Below are positions 35,194-45,382 of a DNA stretch of 51,066 nucleotides, in pieces. Both the position numbers and the translations under genes were made by a program. Source of the stretch: Bacillota bacterium (GTDB lineage Bacteria; Bacillota; Sulfobacillia; Sulfobacillales; Sulfobacillaceae); NCBI GenBank assembly GCA_021820965.1, contig JAKACZ010000036.1, forward strand, positions 1 through 51,066, in the 5' to 3' direction. How positions within the stretch are numbered: position 1 is the first letter of the stretch; every line of letters begins with the position of its first letter. The notes beneath the pieces were generated by a model, which saw only the letters and a list, made by a program, of their open reading frames with translations, made no database searches and was not told where the DNA came from.

Positions 35194-35513
35194 TTAACCA
35201 CCCCCGAAACAATTGCTAAAATCACCGACGCCTCAAGTGCCGGTAAAAAGCCGGTAATATGAAATCCGGGCACAAATGCGGACACCAGCCACAGCATTAG
35301 CGCATTAATGATCCAGCCAAACAGACCCAGCGTGAGTAGCGTCAGCGGCAGCGCCAAAAGGCGCACAATAGGACGAATCACCAGGTTAACCAGTCCCAAA
35401 ACCAAGCTGGCCCATATGGCCGTCTTCACCGTGGGCACCACAATCCCCATGTTAAGATGCGCCAGCCCGAACAGGGTGAGCGCCGTGGCAGCCCACAAAA
35501 TCAAACGCCTCAT
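35166..35513 (-). CDS. YvlD/phage-holin-4-family membrane protein
   Basis: A 115-residue protein with four hydrophobic helices and the family's signature VLGLVNLVIRPIVRLLALPLTLLTLGLFGWIINALMLWLVS. These small membrane proteins are common in Firmicutes and Actinobacteria; the holin label comes from fold similarity only, and a lysis role is unlikely here. It overlaps uvrC upstream by four bases and the HAD gene downstream by 28 bases. Confidence 0.85.
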   Translation of the reverse strand: MRRLILWAATALTLFGLAHLNMGIVVPTVKTAIWASLVLGLVNLVIRPIVRLLALPLTLLTLGLFGWIINALMLWLVSAFVPGFHITGFLPALEASVILAIVSGVVNWLVRHRTH

Positions 35514-37375
35514 TGACTGGTGCCCTCCCCGCCGACGTGAAGGTAGTGGCTTAAAGACTCGGCCGCCGCCATTGACATTCCCGGGAGCCGCCCCAAATCC
35601 TCGACGCTGGCCTGGGATATGGCGGCCAGATCGCGATAGGCCCCTAAGAGCACCCGCTTGCGTTTGGGCCCGATGCCGGGAACGTCATCCAACAGCGAGC
35701 GAAGATTTCGGCGGGTTCTCAGCTGACGGTGAAAGGTAATGGCAAAACGGTGCGCTTCATCCCTGAGATGCTGCAACATTTTCAAGGCCTCGGAATCTCG
35801 GTCGAGAATGATCGGATCGGCGCGGTCCGGCTCAAATAACCATTCATGCTGTTTGGCCAAGCCGAACACCGGAATCTCGCCCACCCCGAGTTCCTGCATA
35901 GCCCGCACCGCATAACCCAACTGTCCGCGACCACCGTCGATAATCACCAAGTCCGGGGTCTCCCCGAACCGCTTGAGATGCGGATTGTCAAGCGCCTGAT
36001 CGCGGTGCTTGAACCGGCGGCTGATCACTTCGTACATGGATTCAAAATCATTGGCTCCCTGCACCGTGCGGATTTTAAAACGCCGGTACTGCGACTTATC
36101 CGGCTTGCCCTGGGTAAACACCACCATTGACGCCACCGACTCGGTGCCTTGGGTGTTGGAGATATCGTAACATTCCATACGCTGAGGAGGAGCCGCTAAA
36201 CCTAGTGTGTGCTGAAGGCCGAGCAGCCCTTCTTCAATGCGCGCTTCCCGGCTCATTTCCCGCCGCGCCCCTTCGTCGCGTGCCATTTCCGCATTTTTGC
36301 GCACCAGCGCCAGCAGCTGAGCTTTTTCCCCTCGCCGGGGCAGCTTGAGCGAAACCGACCGGCCGGCGCGGCGATCCTTTAACCATTGACGCGTCTGATC
36401 CGCCGATTCCGGCAGCGCTTGAATTATGATCTCGGGCGGGATTTCTTGGGCATTGGCATAATACTGGGTGACAAACGCATCGGCGATGGCGGCTTCCGAC
36501 GACCCCTGGACACCGGTTAAGGTCAAACTTTCCCGGCCGCTCAAACGACCATGACGCACACGGAAGATTTGCACCAGCGCCACATCGTCGCGCACCGCCC
36601 AGGCTATCGCGTCAAGCTCGCGCTCGGTCCCGGCCGCCACCTTCTGCGGCTCGCGCACCTCGCGAATGGCCTGGATTTGGTTGCGAAGTTCCGCCGCCCG
36701 CTCAAATTCCAAATTTTCCGCGGCAAGCGTGAGCCGCGCCAATAAGTCCTTTTCCACTTCGTCGGCGCGTCCCTCCAAAAACCGTTCCACCCGGCTCATC
36801 ATCTCGCGGTACGCCTCTTTCGTCACCCAATTCTGACAGGGAGCTTGGCAGTGTCCGATATAGTACTCCAAACAAGGGCGGGCCGCATTGCGAAACTTCT
36901 GATTGGTACAGTTTCGTATGGGAAAAATTTTGCGCAACAGGCGAATGGTGTCGTGTACCGCTTGGGCATGGGGATATGGCCCAAAGTATCGACTGCCCTC
37001 ATTTCCGGGCTTTCGCGCGATTAACAGCCGAGGAAAATCTTCTTCCCAGGTAACCCTGAGATACGGGTATGCCTTGTCGTCCTTCAACCGAATGTTGTAG
37101 TGGGGCTTCATCTGCTTAATCAAGGTCGCTTCAAGAATCAAGGCCTCCACTTCGGTGCTGGTGACAATGTACTCCAAATCTTCGACGTGGCGCATCATCG
37201 CCCGCACTTTGGGCGCGAGCCGCTCAGGCGCCTGAAAATAGGATCGCACCCGGTGTTTTAGCACCACTGCCTTGCCGACATACAAAACTGCACCGGCCCC
37301 ATCCTTTAGCAGGTACACCCCGGGGCTGGTCGGAAGGCTCTTGAGTTTTTCCTCCAGCGCTGCCGTTCCTCCCAC
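35510..37375 (-). CDS. uvrC: Excinuclease ABC subunit C
   Basis: UvrC makes both incisions in nucleotide excision repair. The 621-residue protein has the N-terminal GIY-YIG nuclease (SPGVYLLKD, VLYVGKAVVLKHRV) for the 3' cut, a UVR domain (LEFERAAELRNQIQAI), the RNase H-like nuclease with Asp residues in YDISNTQGTESVASMVVF and VIIDGGRGQL, and C-terminal tandem helix-hairpin-helix motifs. The start is unresolved: I use the GTG at 37375, which gives an N-terminus of family length. A TTG at 37420 overlapping uvrA is the alternative. Confidence 0.93.
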   Translation of the reverse strand: MGGTAALEEKLKSLPTSPGVYLLKDGAGAVLYVGKAVVLKHRVRSYFQAPERLAPKVRAMMRHVEDLEYIVTSTEVEALILEATLIKQMKPHYNIRLKDDKAYPYLRVTWEEDFPRLLIARKPGNEGSRYFGPYPHAQAVHDTIRLLRKIFPIRNCTNQKFRNAARPCLEYYIGHCQAPCQNWVTKEAYREMMSRVERFLEGRADEVEKDLLARLTLAAENLEFERAAELRNQIQAIREVREPQKVAAGTERELDAIAWAVRDDVALVQIFRVRHGRLSGRESLTLTGVQGSSEAAIADAFVTQYYANAQEIPPEIIIQALPESADQTRQWLKDRRAGRSVSLKLPRRGEKAQLLALVRKNAEMARDEGARREMSREARIEEGLLGLQHTLGLAAPPQRMECYDISNTQGTESVASMVVFTQGKPDKSQYRRFKIRTVQGANDFESMYEVISRRFKHRDQALDNPHLKRFGETPDLVIIDGGRGQLGYAVRAMQELGVGEIPVFGLAKQHEWLFEPDRADPIILDRDSEALKMLQHLRDEAHRFAITFHRQLRTRRNLRSLLDDVPGIGPKRKRVLLGAYRDLAAISQASVEDLGRLPGMSMAAAESLSHYLHVGGEGTSQ

Positions 37376-37385
37376 TCCTTTCCGA

Positions 37386-40229
37386 TCACCTGGCTTGGGA
37401 CAACGCCTGTCGCCGTTCAACGTGAAGTTTTAAGTGCTTTCCCGTATATGACCGTTGGACCGCCATCACCACTTCCGGCGGTCCTGCGGCGACAATTTCT
37501 CCCCCCAAATCCCCGCCCTCCGGGCCCAGGTCAATAATCCAGTCAGCGCGTTTAATCACATCTAAATTATGCTCGATGATCAACACTGTGTCCCCTTGCG
37601 CCACCAGACGCTCCAGCACCTCCAGGAGATGGCGGATATCCTCGGCGTGCAGCCCGGTAGTCGGTTCATCCAGCATGTAAAGCGTCCGTCCATCCGAGCG
37701 CCGCGACAATTCCGTGGCCAGCTTAATCCGCTGAGCTTCACCGCCGGAAAGCGTGGTCGCGGGCTGCCCCAGGCGAATGTAGCCGAGACCCACGTCGTGC
37801 AGGGTCTCAAGTTTTCGCCGAAGCCGGCTATGATGCTCAAAGAAGGCGAGCGCCTCGTCCACCGTCATGTCCAGAACATCCGCGATGGTCTTGCCGCGGT
37901 ACGTCACTTGCAGCGTCTCTCGATTATAACGCGTGCCCTTACAGACTTCACAGGGGACATAGACATCCGGTAGGAAGTGCATCTCGATGCGCAGGATGCC
38001 GTCGCCCTTGCACGCCTGGCACCGGCCAACTTGCACGTTGAAAGAGAACCGCCCGGCGCGGTATCCGCGAACCTGGGCTTCCGTCGTGCCGGCAAAAATC
38101 TCCCGCACCAAATCAAACGCGCCGGTATACGTTGCAGGGTTTGAGCGGGGTGTCCGCCCGATCGGACTTTGGTCGATGGCGATCACTTTGTCGAGATACT
38201 CCAGTCCTCGCATGGTGCGATGCTTGCCCACTCGGCGGCTTCGAGCACCGTTCAAGTCCAGTTCCAGCCGACGCCGGATAATGTCGTTGACCAGGGTTGA
38301 TTTACCCGATCCGGAGACGCCGGTTACCGCCACCATGAGCCCAAGCGGAATGCGCACGGTCAGCTTTTTGAGATTATGCTCTTCGGCTCCTTCGACCATC
38401 AGCCAGCGCTCCCCCGGACTTCGCCGATAGGGCGGCAGAGCAATTTCGCGCGTGCCCGACAAATATTGTCCGGTCAGGCTTTTCGGGTTTTGCATCACCT
38501 CCGCGGGCGTGCCCGAGGCCACCACTTGCCCACCGTAGATACCCGGTCCGGGTCCGATGTCAATCAGATAATCCGCCGACAGCATGGTGTCTTCATCGTG
38601 CTCGACCACCAGCACGGTATTGCCCAAATCACGAAGCCGCTTCAAGGTCCGGATCAGGCGGTCGTTATCCCGTTGGTGCAGCCCGATTGAAGGCTCGTCC
38701 AAGATATAGAGCACGCCCATCAGCGACGACCCGATTTGGGTAGCCAGGCGAATACGCTGAGCCTCTCCCCCCGAGAGCGTCCCCGCTGTTCGCGACAGGG
38801 TGAGATAGCCCAGCCCCACGTCAATGAGAAACCCAAGCCGTTCCAGCACTTCCTTAAGAATGGGCGCAGCAATCCGCTCTTGCCGACCTTGAAGGGTCAA
38901 ACTCTGAAGATACTCCCGCGCTTTCACAATGGACAGGTCCGTCAGCCCGGCAATGGACAAGTCACCGACGGTGACGGCAAGCACTTCCGGCCTGAGTCGC
39001 TGACCATGACAAATTTGGCACGGCCGTGCGGTCATATAGGCCTCAATTTCGTCCTTTTGGCCCTCCGAGGTGGATTCCCGGTAGCGGCGCTCCAAAATCG
39101 GAATTAACCCCTGCCAGATGATGGTCTCCCGGCGGCGCTGCCCGAAAACGCTCTCGTACTCGAACGGAATGGGCCGCGGATAGCCCTCCAGCAGCGCCTT
39201 TTTTTGGGACTCGGTCAACCGATTGAACGGAACGTCAATGCTGGCCTTGATCTCTTTAGCCAGCGCCAAAATCAAGTCGGGATAAAACCGGCTGGTTCCG
39301 CGGTAGAGGGGAAAGAGTGCGCCCTTAGCCAAGCTCTTGTCGGGGTCGACAACTAGACCGGGATCCACCTCCTGCTTAAATCCTAGTCCCGTACAACCGG
39401 GACACGCGCCAAACGGAGCGTTGAACGAAAACATCCGCGGGCTTAACTCTTCCAGTGAAATGCCGCAGTTGGCGCAGGCTAGATCGCGGGCATAAAGGGA
39501 TGGCTCGCCATCCGGCGGTCCAATTTCAACCAAGCCCTGGGCGATCTCAAACGCGTGTTCGATCGCCTCGGCCAACCGCGGTTCCACCCCTTCCCGGATG
39601 ATAATCCGATCCATCACCGCCGCGATGGTGTGCTTCTGGTTCTTGTTCAATGCCGGCGGTTTCTCAACCTCTACCAGTTCTCCGTCAATGCGGGCACGCG
39701 TGTAGCCGAGCCGGAGTATACCCTCTATCACCTTTTCGTGCGTCCCTTTTCGGCCCCGCACCACCGGTGCCCGTACCTCCAAGCGGGTCCCTTCCGGTTG
39801 AGCCATTACCCGGTCGACAATCTGTTCAACCGTCTGCGGGTGAATAGGCTGGCCACAATTGGGGCAATGAGGCTGCCCTGCCCGGGCATAGAGAACCCTG
39901 AGATAGTCATAAATCTCGGTCACCGTCCCCACGGTGCTGCGAGGGTTGTGGCTGGTAGTTTTCTGGTCGATGGAGATCGCCGGGGACAACCCCTCGATGG
40001 TGTCCACGTCGGGTTTGTCCATCTGTCCAAGGAACTGCCGTGCATAACTGGAGAGCGATTCCACGTAACGCCGCTGGCCCTCCGCGTAGATGGTGTCAAA
40101 CGCCAGCGAAGATTTCCCCGAACCGGACACGCCGGTAATGACAACCAGTTGATCGCGGGGAATCTCCACCGTGATGTTCTTCAGGTTGTGCTGGCGGGCA
40201 CCCACCACCCGGATCACGCCGCTAGCCAC
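37386..40229 (-). CDS. uvrA: Excinuclease ABC subunit A
   Basis: The damage-recognition ATPase, 947 residues from the GTG at 40229. Two ABC ATPase modules are visible: [10 protein letters not shown] with [11 protein letters not shown] and ILDEPSIGL, and [10 protein letters not shown] with [11 protein letters not shown] and MLDEPTTGL. Zinc-binding Cys pairs occur in HCPNCGQ and CANC...CPGC, and in CQACKGDG...CEVC. All are intact. GGGGGGA lies upstream of the chosen GTG, which overlaps uvrB by eight bases. A further GTG at 40250 would add seven residues. Confidence 0.96.
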   Translation of the reverse strand: MASGVIRVVGARQHNLKNITVEIPRDQLVVITGVSGSGKSSLAFDTIYAEGQRRYVESLSSYARQFLGQMDKPDVDTIEGLSPAISIDQKTTSHNPRSTVGTVTEIYDYLRVLYARAGQPHCPNCGQPIHPQTVEQIVDRVMAQPEGTRLEVRAPVVRGRKGTHEKVIEGILRLGYTRARIDGELVEVEKPPALNKNQKHTIAAVMDRIIIREGVEPRLAEAIEHAFEIAQGLVEIGPPDGEPSLYARDLACANCGISLEELSPRMFSFNAPFGACPGCTGLGFKQEVDPGLVVDPDKSLAKGALFPLYRGTSRFYPDLILALAKEIKASIDVPFNRLTESQKKALLEGYPRPIPFEYESVFGQRRRETIIWQGLIPILERRYRESTSEGQKDEIEAYMTARPCQICHGQRLRPEVLAVTVGDLSIAGLTDLSIVKAREYLQSLTLQGRQERIAAPILKEVLERLGFLIDVGLGYLTLSRTAGTLSGGEAQRIRLATQIGSSLMGVLYILDEPSIGLHQRDNDRLIRTLKRLRDLGNTVLVVEHDEDTMLSADYLIDIGPGPGIYGGQVVASGTPAEVMQNPKSLTGQYLSGTREIALPPYRRSPGERWLMVEGAEEHNLKKLTVRIPLGLMVAVTGVSGSGKSTLVNDIIRRRLELDLNGARSRRVGKHRTMRGLEYLDKVIAIDQSPIGRTPRSNPATYTGAFDLVREIFAGTTEAQVRGYRAGRFSFNVQVGRCQACKGDGILRIEMHFLPDVYVPCEVCKGTRYNRETLQVTYRGKTIADVLDMTVDEALAFFEHHSRLRRKLETLHDVGLGYIRLGQPATTLSGGEAQRIKLATELSRRSDGRTLYMLDEPTTGLHAEDIRHLLEVLERLVAQGDTVLIIEHNLDVIKRADWIIDLGPEGGDLGGEIVAAGPPEVVMAVQRSYTGKHLKLHVERRQALSQAR

Positions 40230-42225
40230 GGCGCTTCCCCCCTCCCACACTGGATATGGGTCGCTGCGACTCCAGTTCCATCAACATGTCGCGCAGAACC
40301 GCGGCTCGTTCAAATTCCCAGTTGCGGCTGGCCTCTTTCATCTCCTTGCGGATCTGATTGGCCATCTTGATCCGCTCCCGCTGCGGCAGGTCGCGCAATG
40401 ACTTGGGCGACTCGCCCTCCGCGGACGGCCGTACCGCCGAAATGACCTCGCGAACAGCCTTAGTGACGCTCGCGGGTGTAATATGGTGCTTTTCATTGTA
40501 CTGCTGTTGAATGGTGCGCCGCCGCTCGGTCTCCGAGATAGCGCGCCCCATCGATTCGGTCACCCGGTCGGCGTACATGATCACCTGCCCCTCCAAGTTG
40601 CGCGCCGCCCGTCCAACTGTCTGCACCAGGGAGGTTTCCGACCTGAGGTATCCCTCCTTGTCGGCATCCAAAATCGCCACCAGTCCCACCTCGGGAAGGT
40701 CCAGTCCCTCGCGCAACAGGTTGATGCCCACCAGCACGTCAAATTCTCCCAGGCGCAAATCGCGAAGAATGGCCATGCGCTCCATGGTGTCAATGTCGGA
40801 GTGCAAGTACCGGACTTTAACCCCGGATTCCCGGAAATAATCGGTCAGGTCCTCCGCCATGCGCTTGGTTAAGGTGGTCACTAAAACCCGAAGATTTTTT
40901 TCCACCCGTTGGCGAATCTCGCCTAGCAAATCGTCAATTTGGCCCTTGGTCGGCCGAACCGCGATCTTCGGATCAACCAGCCCCGTCGGTCTCACGATCT
41001 GCTCGACCACAGCGTCGGCATGCTGAAGCTCAAACGGGCCCGGTGTAGCGGAGACGTACAGCACCCGGGCCAGACGCCCATGAAATTCGTCAAATGTCAG
41101 CGGCCGGTTGTCAAAGGCGGAAGGAAGGCGGAATCCATACTCCACCAGGCTCTCCTTGCGCGAACGGTCGCCCGCGAACATCCCGCGGATTTGGGGCACG
41201 CTCACGTGCGACTCGTCAATGATGGTCAAAAATGTCTCGGGAAAGTAGTCCAAAAGGGTATATGGCGCCTGTCCAGGCTTAAGCCCGGTGAAATGCCGGG
41301 AATAGTTTTCAATTCCGGAGCAAAACCCGACTTCCTGCAGCATTTCCAAATCGTAACGGGTGCGCTGCTCGAGACGCTGCGCCTCCAAATCCTTGCCCGC
41401 CTGTTTCAGCACCTTGAGCCGCTCTTCTAGTTCCCTTTCAATGCTGTCGATGGCGGGATCGCGCCGCGCTTGCCCCATCACGTAGTGGCTGGCCGGGTAG
41501 ATGGCAATATGGTTGCGGTCACCCAGAATCTCTCCGGTGAGCACGTCAAATTCGCGAATGCGCTCGATTTCATCACCGAACAGTTCCACCCGCACCGCCT
41601 GCTCACCCCGGTTGGCGGGAAAAATTTCGATGACGTCGCCGCGCACTCGGAATTTGCCGCGAACAAAATTCACGTCGTTGCGGTCATATTGAATTTCCAC
41701 CAGTTTGCGCAGGATGCTGTCGCGACTCCTTTCCTGCCCCAGGCGCAGCGAGAGCACCAACTCTCGATAGTCCTGGGGCGAACCCAGCCCGTAGATGCAG
41801 GAGACGGACGCCACCACAATGACATCGGAGCGCTCAAGCAGCGATGATGTCGCCGAATGCCTGAGCTTGTCGATTTCATCGTTAATCTGCGCGTCTTTCT
41901 CAATGTAAAGGTCGGTACTGGCAATATAAGCTTCAGGCTGATAGTAGTCGTAATAGCTGACAAAGTACTCGACCGCGTTATCCGGAAAGAACGCCTTTAG
42001 CTCTCCCGCCAGTTGGGCCGCCAAGGTCTTATTCGGCGCGACCACCAAAGTAGGCAGCCCCACCTGTTGAATGACGTTGGCCATCGTGAAGGTTTTGCCC
42101 GAGCCGGTAACGCCCAACAACACCTGCTGGCGCTTTTCCCGAGAGAATCCATCGACTAACGAGCGGATGGCCTCGGGCTGGTCGCCACGAGGCTCATACG
42201 GGCTTTTCAGCTGAAATTCTGCCAC
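40222..42225 (-). CDS. uvrB: Excinuclease ABC subunit B
   Basis: UvrB, 667 residues, the helicase-like strand-opening subunit. Walker A GVTGSGKT is at 38-45, the DNA-clamping hairpin begins [11 protein letters not shown], the DEAD-like box is IIDESHV, and the helicase C block ends with [18 protein letters not shown]. The C-terminal UVR motif (about 628-655) contacts UvrC. It follows ctpA by nine bases, in the order ctpA-uvrB-uvrA-uvrC. Confidence 0.98.
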   Translation of the reverse strand: MAEFQLKSPYEPRGDQPEAIRSLVDGFSREKRQQVLLGVTGSGKTFTMANVIQQVGLPTLVVAPNKTLAAQLAGELKAFFPDNAVEYFVSYYDYYQPEAYIASTDLYIEKDAQINDEIDKLRHSATSSLLERSDVIVVASVSCIYGLGSPQDYRELVLSLRLGQERSRDSILRKLVEIQYDRNDVNFVRGKFRVRGDVIEIFPANRGEQAVRVELFGDEIERIREFDVLTGEILGDRNHIAIYPASHYVMGQARRDPAIDSIERELEERLKVLKQAGKDLEAQRLEQRTRYDLEMLQEVGFCSGIENYSRHFTGLKPGQAPYTLLDYFPETFLTIIDESHVSVPQIRGMFAGDRSRKESLVEYGFRLPSAFDNRPLTFDEFHGRLARVLYVSATPGPFELQHADAVVEQIVRPTGLVDPKIAVRPTKGQIDDLLGEIRQRVEKNLRVLVTTLTKRMAEDLTDYFRESGVKVRYLHSDIDTMERMAILRDLRLGEFDVLVGINLLREGLDLPEVGLVAILDADKEGYLRSETSLVQTVGRAARNLEGQVIMYADRVTESMGRAISETERRRTIQQQYNEKHHITPASVTKAVREVISAVRPSAEGESPKSLRDLPQRERIKMANQIRKEMKEASRNWEFERAAVLRDMLMELESQRPISSVGGGKRRG

Positions 42226-42234
42226 TGTAACCTC

Positions 42235-43446
42235 CTAGGATTTCCGTCCACGCCGGCGTAACATGATATCCAACATCTTCATCGCGGCCCGCAATTGCGG
42301 GTCCTGAGCGGGATTGTCTGATGGCTGTATGTTAACCGGTTCGACCACCGTCAGGTTGGGCTTAAGGCCCACATGTTCGATATAACTGCCATCCGGCGTG
42401 TAATATCGAGCCACCGTCAACTTTAAGGATGCCCCGCCGCTGAGCGAAATCACTTCCTGCACAATTCCTTTACCGTAAGTGCGGGTACCCACCAACCTTC
42501 CGCCTTGCCGTTCCTGAATGGCGGCTGCCAGAATCTCCGCGGCCGAAGCGGTATGATGGTTGACCAGCACCACTATCGGCAGTTTCGTGCCCGGGCCGGT
42601 TGAATCATAGGTGACGTCGCCTCTGGAGTTTTTATATTTTAGTGTCACCACCGGACCCTTAGGGACAATAAGATTGGCGACTTTTAGCGCTTGGCTCACT
42701 TCCCCGCCCGGATTATCGCGCAAGTCCAGCACTAGCCCCCGCGGATGTTGTGCCATTAACTGATGAAATTGCGCCGTCGACTGCGCGCCGGTCTCCTGCC
42801 CAAACTCTTCGATGTTGAGATAGGCAATATGCCCGGGGAACATTCGGCTAGAGACGGTTGGCAGGGCGATGGTCCGCCGAGCCAAAGTCACTTGCCGCTG
42901 CCCAGCTCCGGCACCGGCCGTTACCCTTAGACGCACCGGCGAACCCGATGGCCCGCGAATCATCTTCAAGGCGGCAGCGGCAGACATCGACTGGGTGCGG
43001 TGGCCGTCCACCGCCAGAATCACGTCACCGCTCCTGAGTCCGGCCTTCTGCGCAGGAGATCCCAAAAATACGCTTTCTATGATGGGCGGTCTGGTCAGTG
43101 TCACCTCGATGCCAACCCCAACATAGGAGGGATCCAGCTGGCTTTTGAGGCTCTCAGTCTGCCCGCGGGAAAGATAGTCGGTGAAGTGGTCATGCAATGT
43201 TGCCACCATGCCGTTGGTAGCGCCCAGCAAGAGTCGGTTGGCCGTCGTCGGCCAAATGGACTTGGAGCGAATCAGCTCGTACGTCGACACAAACCGTTTA
43301 AATTGTGGGCTGGTCAGCATACCGCCGGGAACCCGGGCATCCGCGGCACGGCTTGGTGAAGCGGTAACCCACCATGTGGCCGCACTCGATGCCCCCATAA
43401 GCATGACGGTTATTCCAATCCAGGCACCGATGCGCCACGCCTTCAT
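42235..43446 (-). CDS. ctpA: C-terminal processing protease (S41)
   Basis: The 403-residue secreted or membrane-anchored protease has an N-terminal signal/anchor helix (about 6-29), a PDZ domain (about 107-185, with YVGVGIEV and SPAQKAGLRSGDVILAVDG) and the S41 catalytic domain with Ser301 in HHTASAAEI and Lys326 in RTYGKGIVQ. Family members trim extracytoplasmic proteins, including sporulation regulators and cell-wall hydrolases. The ATG follows AGGAGG. Its own promoter (43471-43476) makes it the likely first gene of the uvr operon. Confidence 0.96.
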   Translation of the reverse strand: MKAWRIGAWIGITVMLMGASSAATWWVTASPSRAADARVPGGMLTSPQFKRFVSTYELIRSKSIWPTTANRLLLGATNGMVATLHDHFTDYLSRGQTESLKSQLDPSYVGVGIEVTLTRPPIIESVFLGSPAQKAGLRSGDVILAVDGHRTQSMSAAAALKMIRGPSGSPVRLRVTAGAGAGQRQVTLARRTIALPTVSSRMFPGHIAYLNIEEFGQETGAQSTAQFHQLMAQHPRGLVLDLRDNPGGEVSQALKVANLIVPKGPVVTLKYKNSRGDVTYDSTGPGTKLPIVVLVNHHTASAAEILAAAIQERQGGRLVGTRTYGKGIVQEVISLSGGASLKLTVARYYTPDGSYIEHVGLKPNLTVVEPVNIQPSDNPAQDPQLRAAMKMLDIMLRRRGRKS

Positions 43447-43470
43447 GCGAGACCTCCTACCGCAGTTTCC

Positions 43471-43479
43471 ATTATATCA
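43471..43479 (-). promoter_or_regulatory. Extended -10 promoter of ctpA operon
   Basis: On the minus strand TGATATAAT has a perfect TATAAT (43471-43476) with an upstream TG. It lies 25 bases before the ctpA start, so the leader is short. The -35 is weak, as usual for extended -10 promoters. Confidence 0.6.
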
Positions 43480-43901
43480 TGGGGAGTGGTCTACGCTTCA
43501 GCGCAATGCCGATTTGGGAACAAATATTTTAGAGTATCCGGATTTTGTGATGGGCTCAGATCGTTTTTATGAGGGTCGTCATGCGGACCGAAATTCAGAG
43601 CGTGTGATGGATCCCCCCAGGACCGGCATAGATAAGCAAAACGCCATTCACAATGTGAAGCAACTTTCTTTGTAGCTGTTCAGGATGGTCCCCTTCTTAG
43701 ACACCCAACGGGCCCACGGTTGGGTAGTGTTTGTTCAGTCCACCGATTGCGATCCGCCCATATGGTGACAACGGGCAGCGGAGAGACAAACAGGCGAGTT
43801 TTCTAAAATGAGAAAATGAGGATGAAAAAACAAAGATCTTCTATCTTCGTACAGAACTTACCATATATTTCAAAAATCTTATTCTAGGGGAGCGAATAGT
43901 T
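43480..43901. other. Gene-free stretch between ctpA and peptide gene
   Basis: I see no gene here. It contains upstream sequence for the ctpA promoter, an inverted TTCACA-A-TGTGAA dyad at about 43648-43660, and an AT-rich part from 43800 leading into a TTACCA-16-TATTCT promoter-like pair (43858-43885) for the plus-strand peptide gene. Confidence 0.5.
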
Positions 43902-44223
43902 ATGAATAGATCAATCAATTTTGGGAATAACATCCGCCTTGTTTATCGGGATAGTGTCCATGACTGGTTCACAACCTGTGGCAGCAAAAGCGGTTCCCAC
44001 GTTCGAAAGTTGGACAACCCATTCTGTATACACGGTTTTCGGGGAGGTCAGTTCGTCCCCGTTTTTAGTTTCGGGTCAGACCAAGACGGCGCCAACCACG
44101 GTGGTTGGCGGTGGCGGTGGATCGGGTAGCTGCGGAGCGACTGGAGACTCAACACCGGTCGGGCGAGTCGGCCCAGACACCAACGTCGACATGCACTTCT
44201 GGTCTCTCCCAATGATCGCTTGA
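43902..44223 (+). pseudogene. Secreted Gly-rich peptide gene with frameshift
   Basis: The ATG at 43902 has AGGGGAG nine bases upstream, but its frame (MNRSINFG) does not give a protein-like continuation. The adjacent frame gives a signal-peptide-like stretch, GITSALFIGIVSMTGSQPVAAKA, then about 76 residues including GGGGGSGSCG, ending at 44223. If one T is removed from the TTTT run at 43919-43922, the two join to a perfect secretion signal with an AxA site. A TTG at 43921 could start the second frame but lacks a ribosome-binding site. The family is not recognised. Either it is inactivated, the run slips, or the assembly has an extra T. Confidence 0.45.
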
Positions 44224-44494
44224 ATTTAGCCAAGAGACACCAGAACGTCGCACCGCCCTCGAGGAATTTGTACTTGGGTCGGTGGAATAGCAAGTGGGCG
44301 CACCACCCCGGTATTAGGTCAACGGTTCACGAATAATTAAGGAATGTTCGGGGGCCGTTAACCTTAGTCCATGTCCTCGATTAACCGACTATCCCTCTCC
44401 CGGGGACCATCAGAAAAGGTCGCGGCCTTCTAACAGATAGATAAGGCCGTGGATCAATCATAAAATCCGGATGCCCATATTTTTGGGGGCTTGG
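44224..44494. other. Gene-free stretch downstream of ftsX
   Basis: No reading frame here is convincing. It holds the ftsE-ftsX terminator hairpin listed separately. A gene for a peptidase is expected by gene order in related bacteria between ftsX and ctpA, but none is recognisable on either strand. Confidence 0.5.
44413..44449 (-). terminator. Terminator of ftsE-ftsX
   Basis: On the minus strand a CGGCCTT/AAGGCCG stem (44443-44449 with 44423-44429, 13-base loop) is followed by CGACCTTTTCT. It lies about 45 bases after the ftsX stop and fits a weak intrinsic terminator. Confidence 0.5.
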
Positions 44495-45382
44495 TTACAC
44501 CCGCAAAAACCGCCGTAAGGCGATGACACTGGCGACTGCGCCGACCGCTAGTCCCCCGACGCCCGTAAAAAGACTGGTTCGTACCAATACTTGATGGAAG
44601 GCCGCCATGGGCCAAAAGGGGAGCGCAACCGCGGCTTTTCGCACGACCCACCCATATCCGGCGGCGACCACCGCTTCTGCCACGGCCGCCCCCAATAAGC
44701 CAATGGCCAGCCCCTCAAGGATGAAGGGCCAGCGGATAAACCAGCTGGTAGCACCGACCAGGCGCATCACCTGAACCTCGCGGCGCCGCGAGAACACCGC
44801 AAGACGGATGGTGTTGACGATAATTAGCAAAGTGGCCACGGCCAAGAGCGCTTCAACAATCCAGCCCGCCCATTTGACAATGTGCCCGAGACGGGTTAAG
44901 CGTTGCACCACCATACCCTGGTACACCACGTTGTGAACAATCGGCTGCCGGGAAAAACGGTGCGCCACCTTTGGGATTTGGTTGGCCCGGTGGGTGTAAA
45001 CGTCGTATCCGTCAAATAGAGGATTCGACTTGGTAATTGCCTGGATGAGCAAATGCTGATCGGGAAATTCGTTTTTCAGGGCTTGGACGGCCTGCTGTTT
45101 GGTAAAAAAGCGTACCTTGCGCACGTGAGGCCATGACTTAGCCTGCTGCAAAAGCGAAAGTTCCTGTGCCCGAGGTGTTTTCGGGTTTACGAACACGCGC
45201 AGCTCCACCTGGTTTTGCAGCAAGGTGGTGACATGGTTGACGTTGGTACTGACCACCACGAACACGGCAAGTACAAAGAGGGAGATGGCCACCGTCGACA
45301 CGGAAGCCACCGCCATCCATAGATTGCGGCTGAGACTTCTGCCCGCCTCGCGAAAAAGATATCCGATACTGTTAAGCGTCAT
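44495..45382 (-). CDS. ftsX: Cell-division protein FtsX
   Basis: The 295-residue membrane partner of the ATPase FtsE. It has four helices: about 21-45, then three near 173-200, 215-245 and 265-288. A large outside loop, about 46-165, lies between the first two. In FtsX this loop activates peptidoglycan hydrolases outside the cell. The start at 45382 is preceded by GGGGGGCG and overlaps ftsE by 11 bases; an earlier in-frame start falls in ftsE. No hydrolase or EnvC-type activator follows it. Confidence 0.95.
   Translation of the reverse strand: MTLNSIGYLFREAGRSLSRNLWMAVASVSTVAISLFVLAVFVVVSTNVNHVTTLLQNQVELRVFVNPKTPRAQELSLLQQAKSWPHVRKVRFFTKQQAVQALKNEFPDQHLLIQAITKSNPLFDGYDVYTHRANQIPKVAHRFSRQPIVHNVVYQGMVVQRLTRLGHIVKWAGWIVEALLAVATLLIIVNTIRLAVFSRRREVQVMRLVGATSWFIRWPFILEGLAIGLLGAAVAEAVVAAGYGWVVRKAAVALPFWPMAAFHQVLVRTSLFTGVGGLAVGAVASVIALRRFLRV

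Noticed and set aside
43648..43660. TTCACAATGTGAA dyad as a second Rex site
   Set aside because: The half-sites are in the opposite order to the Rex consensus (TTGTGA-N6-TCACAA) and the spacing is wrong.
44048..44293. Minus-strand open frame opposite the secreted peptide gene
   Set aside because: It is an antisense shadow with low-complexity Arg/Ser content and no start signal.
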